DNA of 64,000 nucleotides from DATHTS01 sp965219305 (lineage in GTDB: Bacteria > Acidobacteriota > Blastocatellia > Pyrinomonadales > Pyrinomonadaceae), in the NCBI GenBank assembly GCA_965219305.1, contig OZ244725.1, positions 1,736,001 to 1,800,000 on the forward strand. Reading direction: 5' to 3'. How positions within the stretch are numbered: position 1 is the stretch's first letter; every line of letters begins with the position of its first letter. Below, in pieces: positions 16,348 through 26,076 of the stretch. A program made the translations under genes and the position numbers. Under the pieces are notes generated by a model. It was not told the DNA's origin and made no database searches. It was given only the letters and a program-made list of their open reading frames with translations.

Positions 16348-19188
16348 TTACAATTCCGTTGCTGCGATTTTCTCGATAACGAATGCTTCGATCTCATCAT
16401 CAACTTTGATGTCGTTGAAATTGACCAAACTAATACCGCATTCAAAGCCGGTTTTGACTTCGTTCGTATCTTCTTTAAAGCGTTTCAGCGAAGCGATGTC
16501 GCCGTCCCAGATAACAACGCCGTCGCGTATCAGACGTGCGCTCGCTTGTCTGCGAATCACGCCTTCGGTTACACGGCAACCGGCGATCATACCGATTTTT
16601 GAAACCTTGAAAGTCTCCTGAACGAGTGCTTTTCCTAAGATTACTTCCTTCTCGATCGCATCGAGCATTCCGATCATCGCCGCCGTGATTTCCTCTTCGA
16701 TCTTGTAAATAATCGAATGCAGGCGAATATCAACGTCTTCCTGTTTGGCGACTTCGACCGCTCTCGCGCCCGGACGGACGTTAAATCCGATAATAACGAC
16801 GGCGGTTTGTGCCGCGTCCGCTTGTGTCGCCGAAGCGAGCAAAACGTCCGATTCGGTAATCGCACCGACACCGGAACGAATAACTCTGACTTTGACTTTT
16901 TCCGTCGAAAGTTTTTCGAGCGTCGCGCGCAAAACTTCGACCGAACCTTGAACGTCGGCTTTTAAGATAATGAGAAGTTCTTTAATTTCCGCCAGACCGA
17001 GCGATTCGATACCGCGTCTGGACGATTTAATCATCGCAATCTGACGCGCCTGCTGTTGTCGTTGTCCGGCTATCGTCTGCGCTTTGTCAATATCGGAAAC
17101 AACTTGGAAAGTGTCGCCCGCTTGCGGAACGCCTTGCAGACCGAGAACTTCGACCGGAGTTGCGGGCGGTGCTTCTTCGATCTGTTCGCCGCGATCCGAG
17201 AAAAGTGCGCGAACTCTGCCGTGATATTGTCCGACGATAAATGAATCGCCGACGTGCAAAGTTCCCTGCTGAACGAGAACCGTCGCTACCGAACCGCGTC
17301 CGCGATCCAATTTGGCTTCGAGAACGACACCGGAAGCACGTCTTGTCGGACTTGCTTTCAGTTCCATAATGTCCGCCTGAAGCAGAACGGTTTCGAGCAG
17401 AACATCAAGATTCGTGCGTTGTTTCGCCGAAACTTCAACCATCTCGACATCGCCGCCCCAATCAACGGGCTGAACGCCTTGAGCAGACAATTCCTGCTTA
17501 ACTCTGTCGGCGTTCGCTCCCGGCTTGTCAATTTTATTGATTGCCACGATCATCGGAACTTTCGCCGCTTTTGAATGTTCGATAGCTTCGATTGTCTGCG
17601 GCATTACGCCGTCATCCGCCGCGACAACTAAAATTACAACGTCGGTAGATTTTGCACCGCGCGCGCGCATCATCGTAAAGGCTTCGTGTCCCGGCGTGTC
17701 TAAAAATACGACGCGGCGTTGTTCGCCTTCGATTTCGGGATTGTCAACAAAAACGCTGTATGCACCGATATGCTGCGTAATTCCGCCCGCTTCGCCTTCG
17801 GCGACATTATCCGAACGAATCGCGTCGAGAAGCGAAGTTTTACCGTGGTCAACGTGTCCCATTACCGTGACAACCGGCGGACGTTCTAATTCCACATCAT
17901 CGGAATCAGCAGCAATGAGTTCTTCAAATTCCTGTTCGATGACCATTTCTTCGAACGGAACGAAGCTGACTTCATAACCGAAATTTTTTCCGAGGTCAAT
18001 CGCCATTTCTTCGCTGATCGTTTGATTAAGCGTTGCGAAAACTCCTCTTTTTACAAGAAGTTGAACAATATCACGCGGCGTAACGCCGAGTGCTTCAGCG
18101 AATTCGCGGACGGTCGCCCCTTCGGTCAGACGTGCGGACTTGAGACTTTTCGTTTTGTCATTTCCGACTTGCGCTAAAATCCTTTCTTCGATGGAGAGCG
18201 TTTTCGGTGCTTCGACATCCGAATCGGAATATCTGCCGCCTCTCCCTCCGGTTCTCCCTCCGGTTCTTCTTCCCGGACGCATTCCCGGTCGGCGGCGATT
18301 GTCCGTCGGCGGAATATAGACGGTTTGCGGTTTAGTATTTTCGCCCGGTGTTCCGGCTAGTTCGCGTCTGGATTTCTTCTTGCGGTCTTCGCGTTTGCTG
18401 CCGCCCGTAACGCCTAATTTTGTTTTCTCGCGTTTTATTTCCGAAACGACGCGCTCGCCCGCTTTGAAACCTTTTTCTTTGGCATCTTTGGTTAGCGTAA
18501 GTTTCGTGATCTGCGTTCCTTTCGGACGCACATCTTTTTGTTCAGTTTTGGTTTCAACCGCTTTTTTGGATTCAGCGGTTTTTTCGTCCGATTCGGCTTT
18601 AGCTTCTTTAACTTTCTCAGTTTCCTCAACCGGTTTTGCTTCGACCGTTTCTTTCTCGTCTTCGACGACCACTTTTCTGGAAAGTTTTTTGATTTGCGTT
18701 TTAGAAGTGTCTTCTTCAATAAGCTCTGCGGGTTTTACTGGTTTGACTTCTTCTTTTTCCGGTTCCGGTTCGGGTGCAACTTGTTTTTTAACAAGTTTAA
18801 TAATTTTCTTGCCGGTTTTGGATTCGGCTTCTTCCGCTCTTTTCTCTTCTCTTTGCGCGGTTTCCTGGGCTTTTTCGGCAGCCTTTTCCTGAAGTCTTTC
18901 AACAACCGAAGCCGGAATCACTTCTTCCGTCGCAGATTCTTCGGTGTCGTTTTCGGTTGCCGCGACATTTGCCTTGACAATTTTCTTTTTAATGATTTTG
19001 ATGCCGCGTTTGGGCGAGGTTTCTACTTGTGGAAAGTATTTATTACGGATTTTGTCGGCGAGTTCTTTTCCAACGCTGTTTGAAGGCACACTGACATCCG
19101 CACCCTCGCGCTGCAAATCTTCAATGATGCGCTTGGGTTCCTGTTTTAATTCTCTTGCTAAATCGTAAATCCGAACGGTTGCGGACAT
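16348..19188 (-). CDS. infB: Translation initiation factor IF-2
   Basis: ATG 19188 (MSATVRIYDLARELKQEP) follows AGGAAAG; an in-frame TTG at 19212 is disregarded. The product has 946 residues, with an IF2-N module, a long Lys/Glu/Ala-rich linker (about residues 55-250), an Arg/Gly-rich patch and a second IF2-N module (ATVREFAEALGVTPRDI). The GTPase domain has G1 GHVDHGKT (about 444-451), DTPGH, NKID and SAK. Domains II and III and the fMet-tRNA-binding C-terminus follow, ending at GFECGISLVNFNDIKVDDEI. It delivers initiator tRNA to the 30S subunit. It is third in the rimP-nusA-infB operon. Confidence 0.98.
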   Translation of the reverse strand: MSATVRIYDLARELKQEPKRIIEDLQREGADVSVPSNSVGKELADKIRNKYFPQVETSPKRGIKIIKKKIVKANVAATENDTEESATEEVIPASVVERLQEKAAEKAQETAQREEKRAEEAESKTGKKIIKLVKKQVAPEPEPEKEEVKPVKPAELIEEDTSKTQIKKLSRKVVVEDEKETVEAKPVEETEKVKEAKAESDEKTAESKKAVETKTEQKDVRPKGTQITKLTLTKDAKEKGFKAGERVVSEIKREKTKLGVTGGSKREDRKKKSRRELAGTPGENTKPQTVYIPPTDNRRRPGMRPGRRTGGRTGGRGGRYSDSDVEAPKTLSIEERILAQVGNDKTKSLKSARLTEGATVREFAEALGVTPRDIVQLLVKRGVFATLNQTISEEMAIDLGKNFGYEVSFVPFEEMVIEQEFEELIAADSDDVELERPPVVTVMGHVDHGKTSLLDAIRSDNVAEGEAGGITQHIGAYSVFVDNPEIEGEQRRVVFLDTPGHEAFTMMRARGAKSTDVVILVVAADDGVMPQTIEAIEHSKAAKVPMIVAINKIDKPGANADRVKQELSAQGVQPVDWGGDVEMVEVSAKQRTNLDVLLETVLLQADIMELKASPTRRASGVVLEAKLDRGRGSVATVLVQQGTLHVGDSFIVGQYHGRVRALFSDRGEQIEEAPPATPVEVLGLQGVPQAGDTFQVVSDIDKAQTIAGQRQQQARQIAMIKSSRRGIESLGLAEIKELLIILKADVQGSVEVLRATLEKLSTEKVKVRVIRSGVGAITESDVLLASATQADAAQTAVVIIGFNVRPGARAVEVAKQEDVDIRLHSIIYKIEEEITAAMIGMLDAIEKEVILGKALVQETFKVSKIGMIAGCRVTEGVIRRQASARLIRDGVVIWDGDIASLKRFKEDTNEVKTGFECGISLVNFNDIKVDDEIEAFVIEKIAATEL

Positions 19189-19352
19189 AATTATTATTTT
19201 CTTTCCTGACAATTACGAATTTTATAAATCCGTTTTCTACTTTTACCGGAAAGACTTTTTTATTAGAAAGGTCTTTCCTTAAATTAACGGTTAAACCGTC
19301 ACGTTCTATTAATTTTTTCCGGCAATTTACGGGCATAATAAAATTAATGAGC

Positions 19353-20897
19353 CTATATCTCGCCTTCTTCCTCGGAAGTTTCCTCAGTTTTATCCGAATC
19401 CGTATTTTCAGCAGATTCGTTTTCGACTGTTTCTTCTTCCGTAACTTCGCCCGACACGATTTCCTCAACCGTTTCTAAAGTTTCATCTTCCTGACTTTCA
19501 TCAGCAGAAGTTTCAACGGTTTCAGCGTCAGATTGTTCGGATTCGGTTGATTCTTCAATATCTTCGCCTTCGGAATCATTTTCCTGAGTTTCCGCCGCTT
19601 CTGCTTCGGCGGCGCGTTGTTTTTGTTCTTCTATAACACCAGTTGCCGATTCGAGAATTTTCTCGGCTTCATCTAAACTGACATCAAGCGTTTCAACCAA
19701 ATCGTCAAGCGACATTGCCGCTAGTTTTTCAATCGTATCAACTCCGCTTTCTCTGAGAGTTTCCACTTGATTCGGCGTAGCAATCGAAACTGCGGTGATC
19801 GGAACTTCTTCGCCTGCCGCCGCCATCGCGTTCATCTGTTTGGCGATTTCGAGTTTCAGCAATTCTTCGCTGACAATATCAATGTTCCAACCGACGAGTT
19901 TTGTCGCCAGACGAACGTTTTGCCCGAATTTTCCGATTGCTAAACTTAATTGATCTTCCGGCACGATGACTTCCATCTTGCGTTTTTCGATGTCCGTGAT
20001 ACGAACCTGCGAAACTTTCGCCGGTGAAAGCGCGTTCGCCGCAAAGATCGAAGGTTCGTCCGACCATTCGATAATGTCAATTTTTTCGCCGCGTAATTCT
20101 TTAATGACGGATTGAACGCGCGAACCTTTCATTCCGACGCACGCGCCGACCGGATCAACATCTTTTTCATTTGACGTAACCGCCAATTTCGCACGGTCGC
20201 CCGGTTCACGAACCGCCGATTTGATAACGACCGTTCCATCGTAAATTTCCGGCACTTCGGTTTCAAATAATCTTTTCAAAAGTTCGGCGGACGCGCGCGA
20301 CGCTATAATCTGCTGACCGCGAGGTTCTTTCGTTACATCTTTGATAACGACGCGAATTCGGTCGTTAATGTTCCACATATCACTGCGAACTTGTTCTTTG
20401 CGCGGCACGACCGCTTCGAGATTCGCTTGAAATTCGACGATCATATCGCCGCGTTCGAATCTTTTAACCTGACCGTGAAAAATCTCGCCGATGCGGTCGT
20501 AATATTCGTTATAAACCTTTTCGCGCACGGCTTCGCGCACTTTTTGCACTAAAATTTGTTTCGCTGTCTGCGCCGCAATTCTTCCGAGTTCATCCGTCGG
20601 CAAAGGAATTAACAAAACGTCGCCGATCTCGGCTTCATCTCCCGCTAATTCTTGCGCTTCGGCAAGTGACATCTCGGTCGAAGAATTTTCTACATTATTG
20701 ACAACTTCTTTATATGAAGAAATTTCGACGATTCCTTCGTCGTCGTTCCACTCGACTTCGATACTTTCGCCGAGCGATTTAAACTGCTTGCGCGCCGCCG
20801 CTTTCACGGCATCTTTCATTGCCTCGATAACGAACTCGCGGTCAATTCCGTGTTCGTCGCATAAGGCGTTAACGCTTTGTCCGATGGATGATGTCAT
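19353..20897 (-). CDS. nusA: Transcription termination/antitermination protein NusA
   Basis: This 514-residue protein has the NusA N-terminal RNA-polymerase-binding domain (HGIDREFVIEAMKDAVKAAA), an S1 domain (about residues 130-200), two KH domains (VGACVGMKGSRVQSVIKELR and LSLAIGKFGQNVRLATKLVG) and a helix-hairpin-helix-like segment (LRESGVDTIEKLAAMSLDDL). A strongly acidic tail rich in Glu, Ser and Thr forms the last 90 residues or so and replaces the tandem acidic repeats of Proteobacteria. It modulates pausing, termination and antitermination. It lies 27 bases after rimP; a 164-base gap to infB holds no recognisable ylxR gene. Confidence 0.97.
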   Translation of the reverse strand: MTSSIGQSVNALCDEHGIDREFVIEAMKDAVKAAARKQFKSLGESIEVEWNDDEGIVEISSYKEVVNNVENSSTEMSLAEAQELAGDEAEIGDVLLIPLPTDELGRIAAQTAKQILVQKVREAVREKVYNEYYDRIGEIFHGQVKRFERGDMIVEFQANLEAVVPRKEQVRSDMWNINDRIRVVIKDVTKEPRGQQIIASRASAELLKRLFETEVPEIYDGTVVIKSAVREPGDRAKLAVTSNEKDVDPVGACVGMKGSRVQSVIKELRGEKIDIIEWSDEPSIFAANALSPAKVSQVRITDIEKRKMEVIVPEDQLSLAIGKFGQNVRLATKLVGWNIDIVSEELLKLEIAKQMNAMAAAGEEVPITAVSIATPNQVETLRESGVDTIEKLAAMSLDDLVETLDVSLDEAEKILESATGVIEEQKQRAAEAEAAETQENDSEGEDIEESTESEQSDAETVETSADESQEDETLETVEEIVSGEVTEEETVENESAENTDSDKTEETSEEEGEI

Positions 20898-20924
20898 ATC
20901 TTGCTAAATGCAAAACCGGAAAAC

Positions 20925-21431
20925 CTAACTTTTCGGCTTTCCTTTTCCACTATTTTTTAGTTCTTCCTCGTAATCGGCTTCCAGATTTGCTTTGGCAATT
21001 GCCGCAAAAGGAAATCTGACTTCGCCGTTTGTTACGTCTTCAAAAATTATATCTTCGTCTTCAACTTTGACAATTTTTCCGCGAAAATTCTTTTGTCCGC
21101 CGATTGCCGTATCAGTTTTGACTTTCGCATTCTGTCCGGCAAACTTTTGAAAATCTTCGATCTTATAAAGACCGCGTTCGATTCCCGGCGATGAAACTTC
21201 CAGAATATAAGCCGAAGAAATAAAATCCTCCGTTTCTAAAACTGTTCCGATTTCGCAACTGACTTTCGCACAATCTTCGTGCGTAACGCCTTCAGATTTA
21301 TCAATAAAAACTCTCACCGTCGGACTTTTCTTTGCGCCGATAACTTCGATATGGACGAGTTCCAGATTTTCATTATCCGTAACCTTTAAGGCAATCTCAC
21401 GAACTTTTTCGGTTATCAAAGAATTATTCAT
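20925..21431 (-). CDS. rimP: Ribosome maturation factor RimP
   Basis: I take ATG 21431 (MNNSLITEKVREIALKV); an in-frame TTG at 21449 would add six residues. The 168-residue product has the two RimP domains: ELVHIEVIGAKKSPTVRVFI, then GVTHEDCAKVSCEIGTVLET and AYILEVSSPGIERGLYKIED in the alpha/beta domain, then GKIVKVEDEDIIFEDV in the Sm-like C-terminal domain. RimP acts in 30S maturation. It heads the rimP-nusA-infB operon and is preceded by the attenuator-like leader described separately. Confidence 0.95.
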   Translation of the reverse strand: MNNSLITEKVREIALKVTDNENLELVHIEVIGAKKSPTVRVFIDKSEGVTHEDCAKVSCEIGTVLETEDFISSAYILEVSSPGIERGLYKIEDFQKFAGQNAKVKTDTAIGGQKNFRGKIVKVEDEDIIFEDVTNGEVRFPFAAIAKANLEADYEEELKNSGKGKPKS

Positions 21432-21451
21432 CTGCCGACTTTTTTCCAAAA

Positions 21452-21489
21452 TAAAAAGTGGGTGCGAAACCCACTCTTCGCGTTCCCAC
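21452..21489 (-). promoter_or_regulatory. Attenuator-like leader of the rimP-nusA-infB operon
   Basis: Read on the minus strand, AGTGGGT pairs with ACCCACT across a TTCGC loop and is followed by TTTTTATTTT, an intrinsic terminator that ends about 20 bases before the rimP ATG. Upstream GTGGG (21485-21489) and GCGAA (21477-21481 on the plus strand as TTCGC) can instead pair with CCCAC and TTCGC, forming a competing two-part stem that breaks the terminator. Premature terminators ahead of rimP are known in Gammaproteobacteria (RimP-leader). Confidence 0.7.
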
Positions 21490-21507
21490 GTTTAGCAGGA
21501 AACGAAT

Positions 21508-21537
21508 ATCATACACAAAACCGCCAACAAATTGCAA
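21508..21537 (-). promoter_or_regulatory. Sigma-70-type promoter of the rimP operon
   Basis: On the minus strand TTGCAA (21532-21537) and TATGAT (21508-21513) are 18 bases apart. Transcription would start near 21500, so the leader contains the whole attenuator hairpin. Confidence 0.6.
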
Positions 21538-21567
21538 GTGGACTTATAATTTGTAAACTTCTTTCTA

Positions 21568-21615
21568 AAAAAAAACACCGACAAGCATTAAATTATGCCG
21601 TCGGTGTTCTTTTCT
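21568..21615 (-). terminator. Intrinsic terminator of the M36 peptidase gene
   Basis: Read on the minus strand, AACACCGAC pairs with GTCGGTGTT around a 16- to 17-base loop, followed by a run of nine T. It separates the peptidase gene from the rimP promoter. Confidence 0.88.
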
Positions 21616-21661
21616 TCAAAAACAAAATAGTTGGTTTATTTTGCTTTTGCCCTTAATTTAA

Positions 21662-24600
21662 CTACGGGATATAAGATTTAGGAAGCGGTCGGTCGCTTCC
21701 CGTTCCGAATACCTCCGCCGCGAATCCGCTCGTCGAACGATTCTCATACCACGTTCCGTTTCTTACTACCGCCTGATCATACTTCCCGTCTCCGTCGTAA
21801 TCTCCTGGCACAGGTATGTCTCCCGATACTCCGAACTGCACCGCCGCAAACTGTCCGCCGTTTGATCTGAGCCAATACCAATAACCGTCCGACGCTCGAT
21901 AAACCGCGATGTCGTCTTTTCCGTCGCCGTCGTAATCCGCCGGCACAGGCATATCACTCGGTACTCCGAACGCTTTTACTATCAGTCCGCTCGTCGAGCC
22001 GCTGATATACCACGTTCCGTCTCTGATTACCGCCGTGTCTGTTTTCCCGTCACCGTCGTAATCGCCCGGAATCAGCTTGTCGCCGTTTTGTCCCCATTGC
22101 TTCGCCAGCAGACTGTTGCTCCCGCTTCTGAGAACATACCAGTAGCCGTCGGACGGGCGAAACACCGCCGGATCGGTTTTGCCGTCGCCGTCGTAATCGC
22201 CCGGAACGACTTTGTCCGAAGACGCGCCCCAGTTGAAGACCTGCAAAGTGTTGCCGCCGGATTTGAGAATATACCACGCACCGTCAGACGGGCGGAACAC
22301 CGCCGCGTCGGTTTTGCCGTCGCCGTCGTAATCGCCGGGAACGAGCGTATCGGAAGCCGTTCCCCAGGTGACGGCGGAAAATCCGGCACTCGAACGATTG
22401 ACATACCAATTATTGTCCGACGGACGATAGACCGACACATCGGTTTTACCGTCACCGTCAAAATCCGCCCGCTTATTTCTCGTCGGTGCAACTACTGAAC
22501 CGCAAGTATAATCGTTAGATTCAAAATTTAATTTCCAACCTGCCATAGTGCCGAAATCGCCCGAAGCATCATCAACCGCATACAAACTCCACGTTCCGTT
22601 TAATGCCGTGCCGGATGTTCCGAAAACGGAAGCAAACGTGTCACTGCCAGCCGGAGCTGCATTTGTATAAGGACTTGCCGGTGCCGGAGAAGCAAACGGA
22701 TCATTCGCACCATTATTATACGGGCGAAATTCACCTGCCACCCATTGAGTTGTCGAAGGCTGCGCTGATGCTCCGTCGGTTAATGTAATCGTCAAGTTGG
22801 AAACAGCACCGCCGCCGCCCGAATCGGATAAGAAAATATATTTCTGCCCGCCCGGACCAACTAATAAAAAGTCCAAATCACCGGGATAAGTATGGGTTAC
22901 ACCGGTCAATTCAACTTTGATAACTTTGTTTCCGGTAAGTCCTGAAACAACTATGTTACTGGGATAAGGTGATCCCGGTCCGACTGATGTTGCCGGTTGT
23001 CCTGCAGGCAGGTCAATCGGAGTAGTGTTCGAGAATGTCTGCGGTGCGCCGCCAACCGGAACGCCGACACGAAATTCTTTCGTTACAGGTGCTTGTGAAC
23101 CTGCATTACTTGTAACGTTAATCGTTACTTGATGTAAACTTCCACAGGCGACACCGGCAGGAACTATGTAAGGAATTTGTTTTGTAACAGTTTGACCGTC
23201 AGCGATCGTTCCGTAACTTACGCTGCCGCCGTTGACTACGCTGCCGACAACATTTGAAATGGGTGAACCGGTTACGTTAGTTACCGCAACACTTAACAAA
23301 ATGCTTTCGCCTGGTTCGGGAAACCCGTTATTGTTACCTGTTGAATCGCTGACCGAGAACGGATCAACAACTTGAACATTCGGTGCTGCGAAAGATTCGA
23401 CAACTGCCGAACCCAAATCTTGTGCGCCAAAACCCATTCCACGAATACGGAAGCCTTCACGGACATCTGCTACATCGGCTGATGCTTCCGGAGCAACCGA
23501 ACTAGCTGCTGCTGCTGAGATAATCGCATCACGTGCTTGAATAAAATTCGGAGCATTCGGAGTCAACTTCAGACCATCTGTCGTAAGCTGTAAAACTCTG
23601 ACGTTACCAGCCGATCCACCCAAGCGGGCAATCATTTTGGCGCGAACTTCCCAAAGAGCAATTGCCCAAACTTCGCCGGCATTGTGAACTTCTGTTGCGC
23701 CATTACCGACAAAAGCCGGATTGCCTGCATAAGCGCCATCCGTAACGCTGTATTGAGCCGGATCAATATCGGCAAGTGTTAACGGATTATGCGGACGATT
23801 GTTAGGTCCGCCAGTTGCTGACAAAATTGCATACGGAAAACGTCGAATGCCGTAATAATAATTATATGTGTAAGTTGAAGTCAGCAAATAAGTTGCCCAA
23901 CTTCCTGTTGTATAGAGCGCATTGCTCGGAGTTGAAGGATTGGAAAGTAAAGCCAAACCGTAAAAGTCAGACCAACCTTCACCCATACTACGTGCGCGTG
24001 TAGAACTCAAACCGGAACCGTTACCAACCAAGCGGTTTGATAAACCGTGAGTATGTTCGTGAACAACAATATCTCCATCAATCGAACCGTCGAAATCCGG
24101 GTTCGGACCTGTGAAGATGTACATCTGCATCGTACCGCGTGTTCCGTCTGCCGGAGTTGAAAAGTTGGCGTTGTTCGTACCGCTGCAATCCTGAGATTGA
24201 GCTGAAACACGGTCGCCTGCGTTTCCTCCGCGTCCGAAGTTATCATTTTGAAAGTTTCTTGCCTGTTCTGTAAAACCTAAGCGATACAATTCATCGTGAT
24301 AACGATTGTTAATGTAAAACAACTGAGTCGTAACTCCTTTTTGGAAATTAGTCGGCAAATCTGTATTGCTTGCAGCTAAACAGGTTCCAGGAGTTTGACC
24401 TGCCGGAAGTGGTGATTCACCTGAGCCGTTACTCGGATCGCCCGGTGCGTATGTAAAATTGAAAACGCGATTCGGACTGCCTGTTGCCATTCCATCAGGA
24501 TCAATGTCCGCCGGATTAGCCGGATTTCCGGTATTAGGAAGTTTGCGGTCAAGACCGGCTTGAACATTGTTACCGTCGGTCGTATTGTTGCCGTCGGTTA

Positions 24601-25759
24601 TCCAACCGAGATTGTTAAATGTGTTCGGTGCTTCATTACCGATCAGAGTTACGTTATTTCGTGAACCAACAGTTCCTTGCGTTCCGAGTCCGGGATTAGT
24701 AATTCCGGGAACAATCGGAGCGGGATTGGTAGGTACATTCATCAAACTTCCCGGATTCGTATAAACATTATATGTTCCCGATTGTGTTTGATCTTCAGTA
24801 ATATTCTTGCGCCACAATACTTTGCCGTTTTGAGCATCAACAATAACATAATATGAACTTACAGGCTGCCAGATCAAAACTCTCCACGCCGGAACTGCAA
24901 CGCCCGGTTCAGTTGGGAAATACATTTTTTCCGCCGTTGTTGCAAAATCTCCGTCACCAAAAACAGATTTGATTCCCGTCGAAGTTGCTTCATTAACAGA
25001 AAGATCGGTCGCTTTCAATTCGTAGTTGATATTAGTCGCCGCAACTTTAACGGCATCTGACGGATTGCGAAAATCAGTTGAAAGACTTTCGTAGCTGAGT
25101 GCTGGAGCCAGATTATTTATCACGCGGAACATTTCGCCGGTTTTCGTGAATCCTGCTTTGATTTCGCCGCGAAATACCGGAATGCCTTTAATTTGCTGCT
25201 CGAGAACTGCGTATGAAAGATTTCCGTCCGGATTCGTATAATCCGCAGTTACTTTCAAATCATCGGCTTGTCGGCTATTAACACCGATCAAACTATTGTT
25301 TTCTTTAATAAAATTACGAAGAGTCTCTGAACGAACAGCATTTGAAGGCGACGTTAAACGTGCAACAGTTGCTTTCATTACGTCGGTTCCGATAACTTCA
25401 GGCGTTCGAATATCTTGATTATATTCAACCTTTAGAGTCGGAATCCGTGATCGGAGTTGATCTTCGCCGCTAACAAAATCGCTGCGGACATCTGCCACGG
25501 CGACTGCATCAGTGCCGGATGTTTGACGAAAATTTAATAATGCTTCAATCGAAGCATCGGATTTATCTTCACGAATATCGTAATTTTCGAGATTCGGATC
25601 GTGACTTACAGTTCGCTGAATAATTCCTTCGCCGCCGGAATTATTTTCAGCTTCAGAAACAAATTGGTTCGGAAGTATTATTACTGCCGCCAGCAAACCT
25701 AAAACTAATAAACAGCCGAGAATTCGCCAACGCGATTCTCCCGATTTTTTTTTCTGCAT
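21662..25759 (-). CDS. Secreted M36 (fungalysin-type) metallopeptidase with P-domain and six FG-GAP-like repeats
   Basis: This 1365-residue protein has a strong GAGGAGG ribosome site (25767-25773). A hydrophobic export segment lies at about residues 13-32, and an FTP/PepSY-like propeptide at about 100-300. The M36 catalytic domain has VVHEHTHGLSNRL (His567, Glu568, His571) and the third ligand in NAGEVWAIALWEVR. A proprotein-convertase-like P-domain follows (VSGLTGNKVIKVELTGVTHT, then GDLDFLLVGPGGQ). The C-terminus holds six repeats of about 44-46 residues, each starting D-(F/Y)-D-G-D-G-K, which are calcium-binding-loop motifs. It probably degrades extracellular protein. It has its own terminator and no operon partner. 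Confidence 0.92.
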   Translation of the reverse strand: MQKKKSGESRWRILGCLLVLGLLAAVIILPNQFVSEAENNSGGEGIIQRTVSHDPNLENYDIREDKSDASIEALLNFRQTSGTDAVAVADVRSDFVSGEDQLRSRIPTLKVEYNQDIRTPEVIGTDVMKATVARLTSPSNAVRSETLRNFIKENNSLIGVNSRQADDLKVTADYTNPDGNLSYAVLEQQIKGIPVFRGEIKAGFTKTGEMFRVINNLAPALSYESLSTDFRNPSDAVKVAATNINYELKATDLSVNEATSTGIKSVFGDGDFATTAEKMYFPTEPGVAVPAWRVLIWQPVSSYYVIVDAQNGKVLWRKNITEDQTQSGTYNVYTNPGSLMNVPTNPAPIVPGITNPGLGTQGTVGSRNNVTLIGNEAPNTFNNLGWITDGNNTTDGNNVQAGLDRKLPNTGNPANPADIDPDGMATGSPNRVFNFTYAPGDPSNGSGESPLPAGQTPGTCLAASNTDLPTNFQKGVTTQLFYINNRYHDELYRLGFTEQARNFQNDNFGRGGNAGDRVSAQSQDCSGTNNANFSTPADGTRGTMQMYIFTGPNPDFDGSIDGDIVVHEHTHGLSNRLVGNGSGLSSTRARSMGEGWSDFYGLALLSNPSTPSNALYTTGSWATYLLTSTYTYNYYYGIRRFPYAILSATGGPNNRPHNPLTLADIDPAQYSVTDGAYAGNPAFVGNGATEVHNAGEVWAIALWEVRAKMIARLGGSAGNVRVLQLTTDGLKLTPNAPNFIQARDAIISAAAASSVAPEASADVADVREGFRIRGMGFGAQDLGSAVVESFAAPNVQVVDPFSVSDSTGNNNGFPEPGESILLSVAVTNVTGSPISNVVGSVVNGGSVSYGTIADGQTVTKQIPYIVPAGVACGSLHQVTINVTSNAGSQAPVTKEFRVGVPVGGAPQTFSNTTPIDLPAGQPATSVGPGSPYPSNIVVSGLTGNKVIKVELTGVTHTYPGDLDFLLVGPGGQKYIFLSDSGGGGAVSNLTITLTDGASAQPSTTQWVAGEFRPYNNGANDPFASPAPASPYTNAAPAGSDTFASVFGTSGTALNGTWSLYAVDDASGDFGTMAGWKLNFESNDYTCGSVVAPTRNKRADFDGDGKTDVSVYRPSDNNWYVNRSSAGFSAVTWGTASDTLVPGDYDGDGKTDAAVFRPSDGAWYILKSGGNTLQVFNWGASSDKVVPGDYDGDGKTDPAVFRPSDGYWYVLRSGSNSLLAKQWGQNGDKLIPGDYDGDGKTDTAVIRDGTWYISGSTSGLIVKAFGVPSDMPVPADYDGDGKDDIAVYRASDGYWYWLRSNGGQFAAVQFGVSGDIPVPGDYDGDGKYDQAVVRNGTWYENRSTSGFAAEVFGTGSDRPLPKSYIP
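21680..22480 (-). repeat. Six in-frame tandem repeats encoding FG-GAP-like units
   Basis: The 3' end of the peptidase gene carries six diverged units of about 130-140 bases. Each encodes D-x-D-G-D-G-K-(T/D/Y)-D followed by V-x-R and a W-Y core. They probably form a beta-propeller or surface-adhesion module. Confidence 0.85.
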
Positions 25760-26076
25760 TAAAAGCCCTCCTCAAAGCTTATGTTGTATATTTTCTTACT
25801 TTTTACCAAAAAGGTAATTATTAAACCTTAAAAATGTATAAGGACAATTTTGTAAATATAAAATTAGAGGATAGATTTGAACGAAAACAATTAAATCAGC
25901 TTCAAAAAGCAGAAAACAAAACCTTTGAATATTGAATTAAAACTACGAACAAAATGTTATGATTGAAAAATAATTTTAGTATGAACTAAGATGATATTAA
26001 AATTAGTAAAATTTGACAGTTTCGTCAAGTAAGTATTTAGATATTACGGCATATTAAGGAAAATAAATAAAACAAA
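25760..26076. other. AT-rich divergent intergenic region between the M36 gene and dinG
   Basis: This 317-base region has no gene. It contains the peptidase ribosome site and a dyad at 26013-26028 in which TTGACA (plus, for dinG) and TTGACG (minus, for the peptidase) overlap head to head as TTGAC-N6-GTCAA. The minus-strand partner -10 would be TAATTT (26000-26005); the plus-strand -10 (TTAGAT, near 26037) is poor. Confidence 0.5.

Noticed and set aside
18492..19083. Low-complexity Phe-rich and Lys-rich frames around the IF-2 linker
   Set aside because: They are complements of the Lys/Glu/Ala-rich linker of infB; not genes or DNA repeats of independent interest.
19121..19468. A basic 115-residue minus-strand frame between nusA and infB, considered as ylxR
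   Set aside because: It overlaps both genes, lacks the YlxR cysteine/arginine pattern, and has irregular composition; the nusA-infB gap holds no credible gene.
22050..22498. Apparent minisatellite and extra frames at the end of the M36 gene
   Set aside because: The periodicity comes from the encoded FG-GAP-like repeats; there is no sign of a separate tandem-repeat locus or gene.
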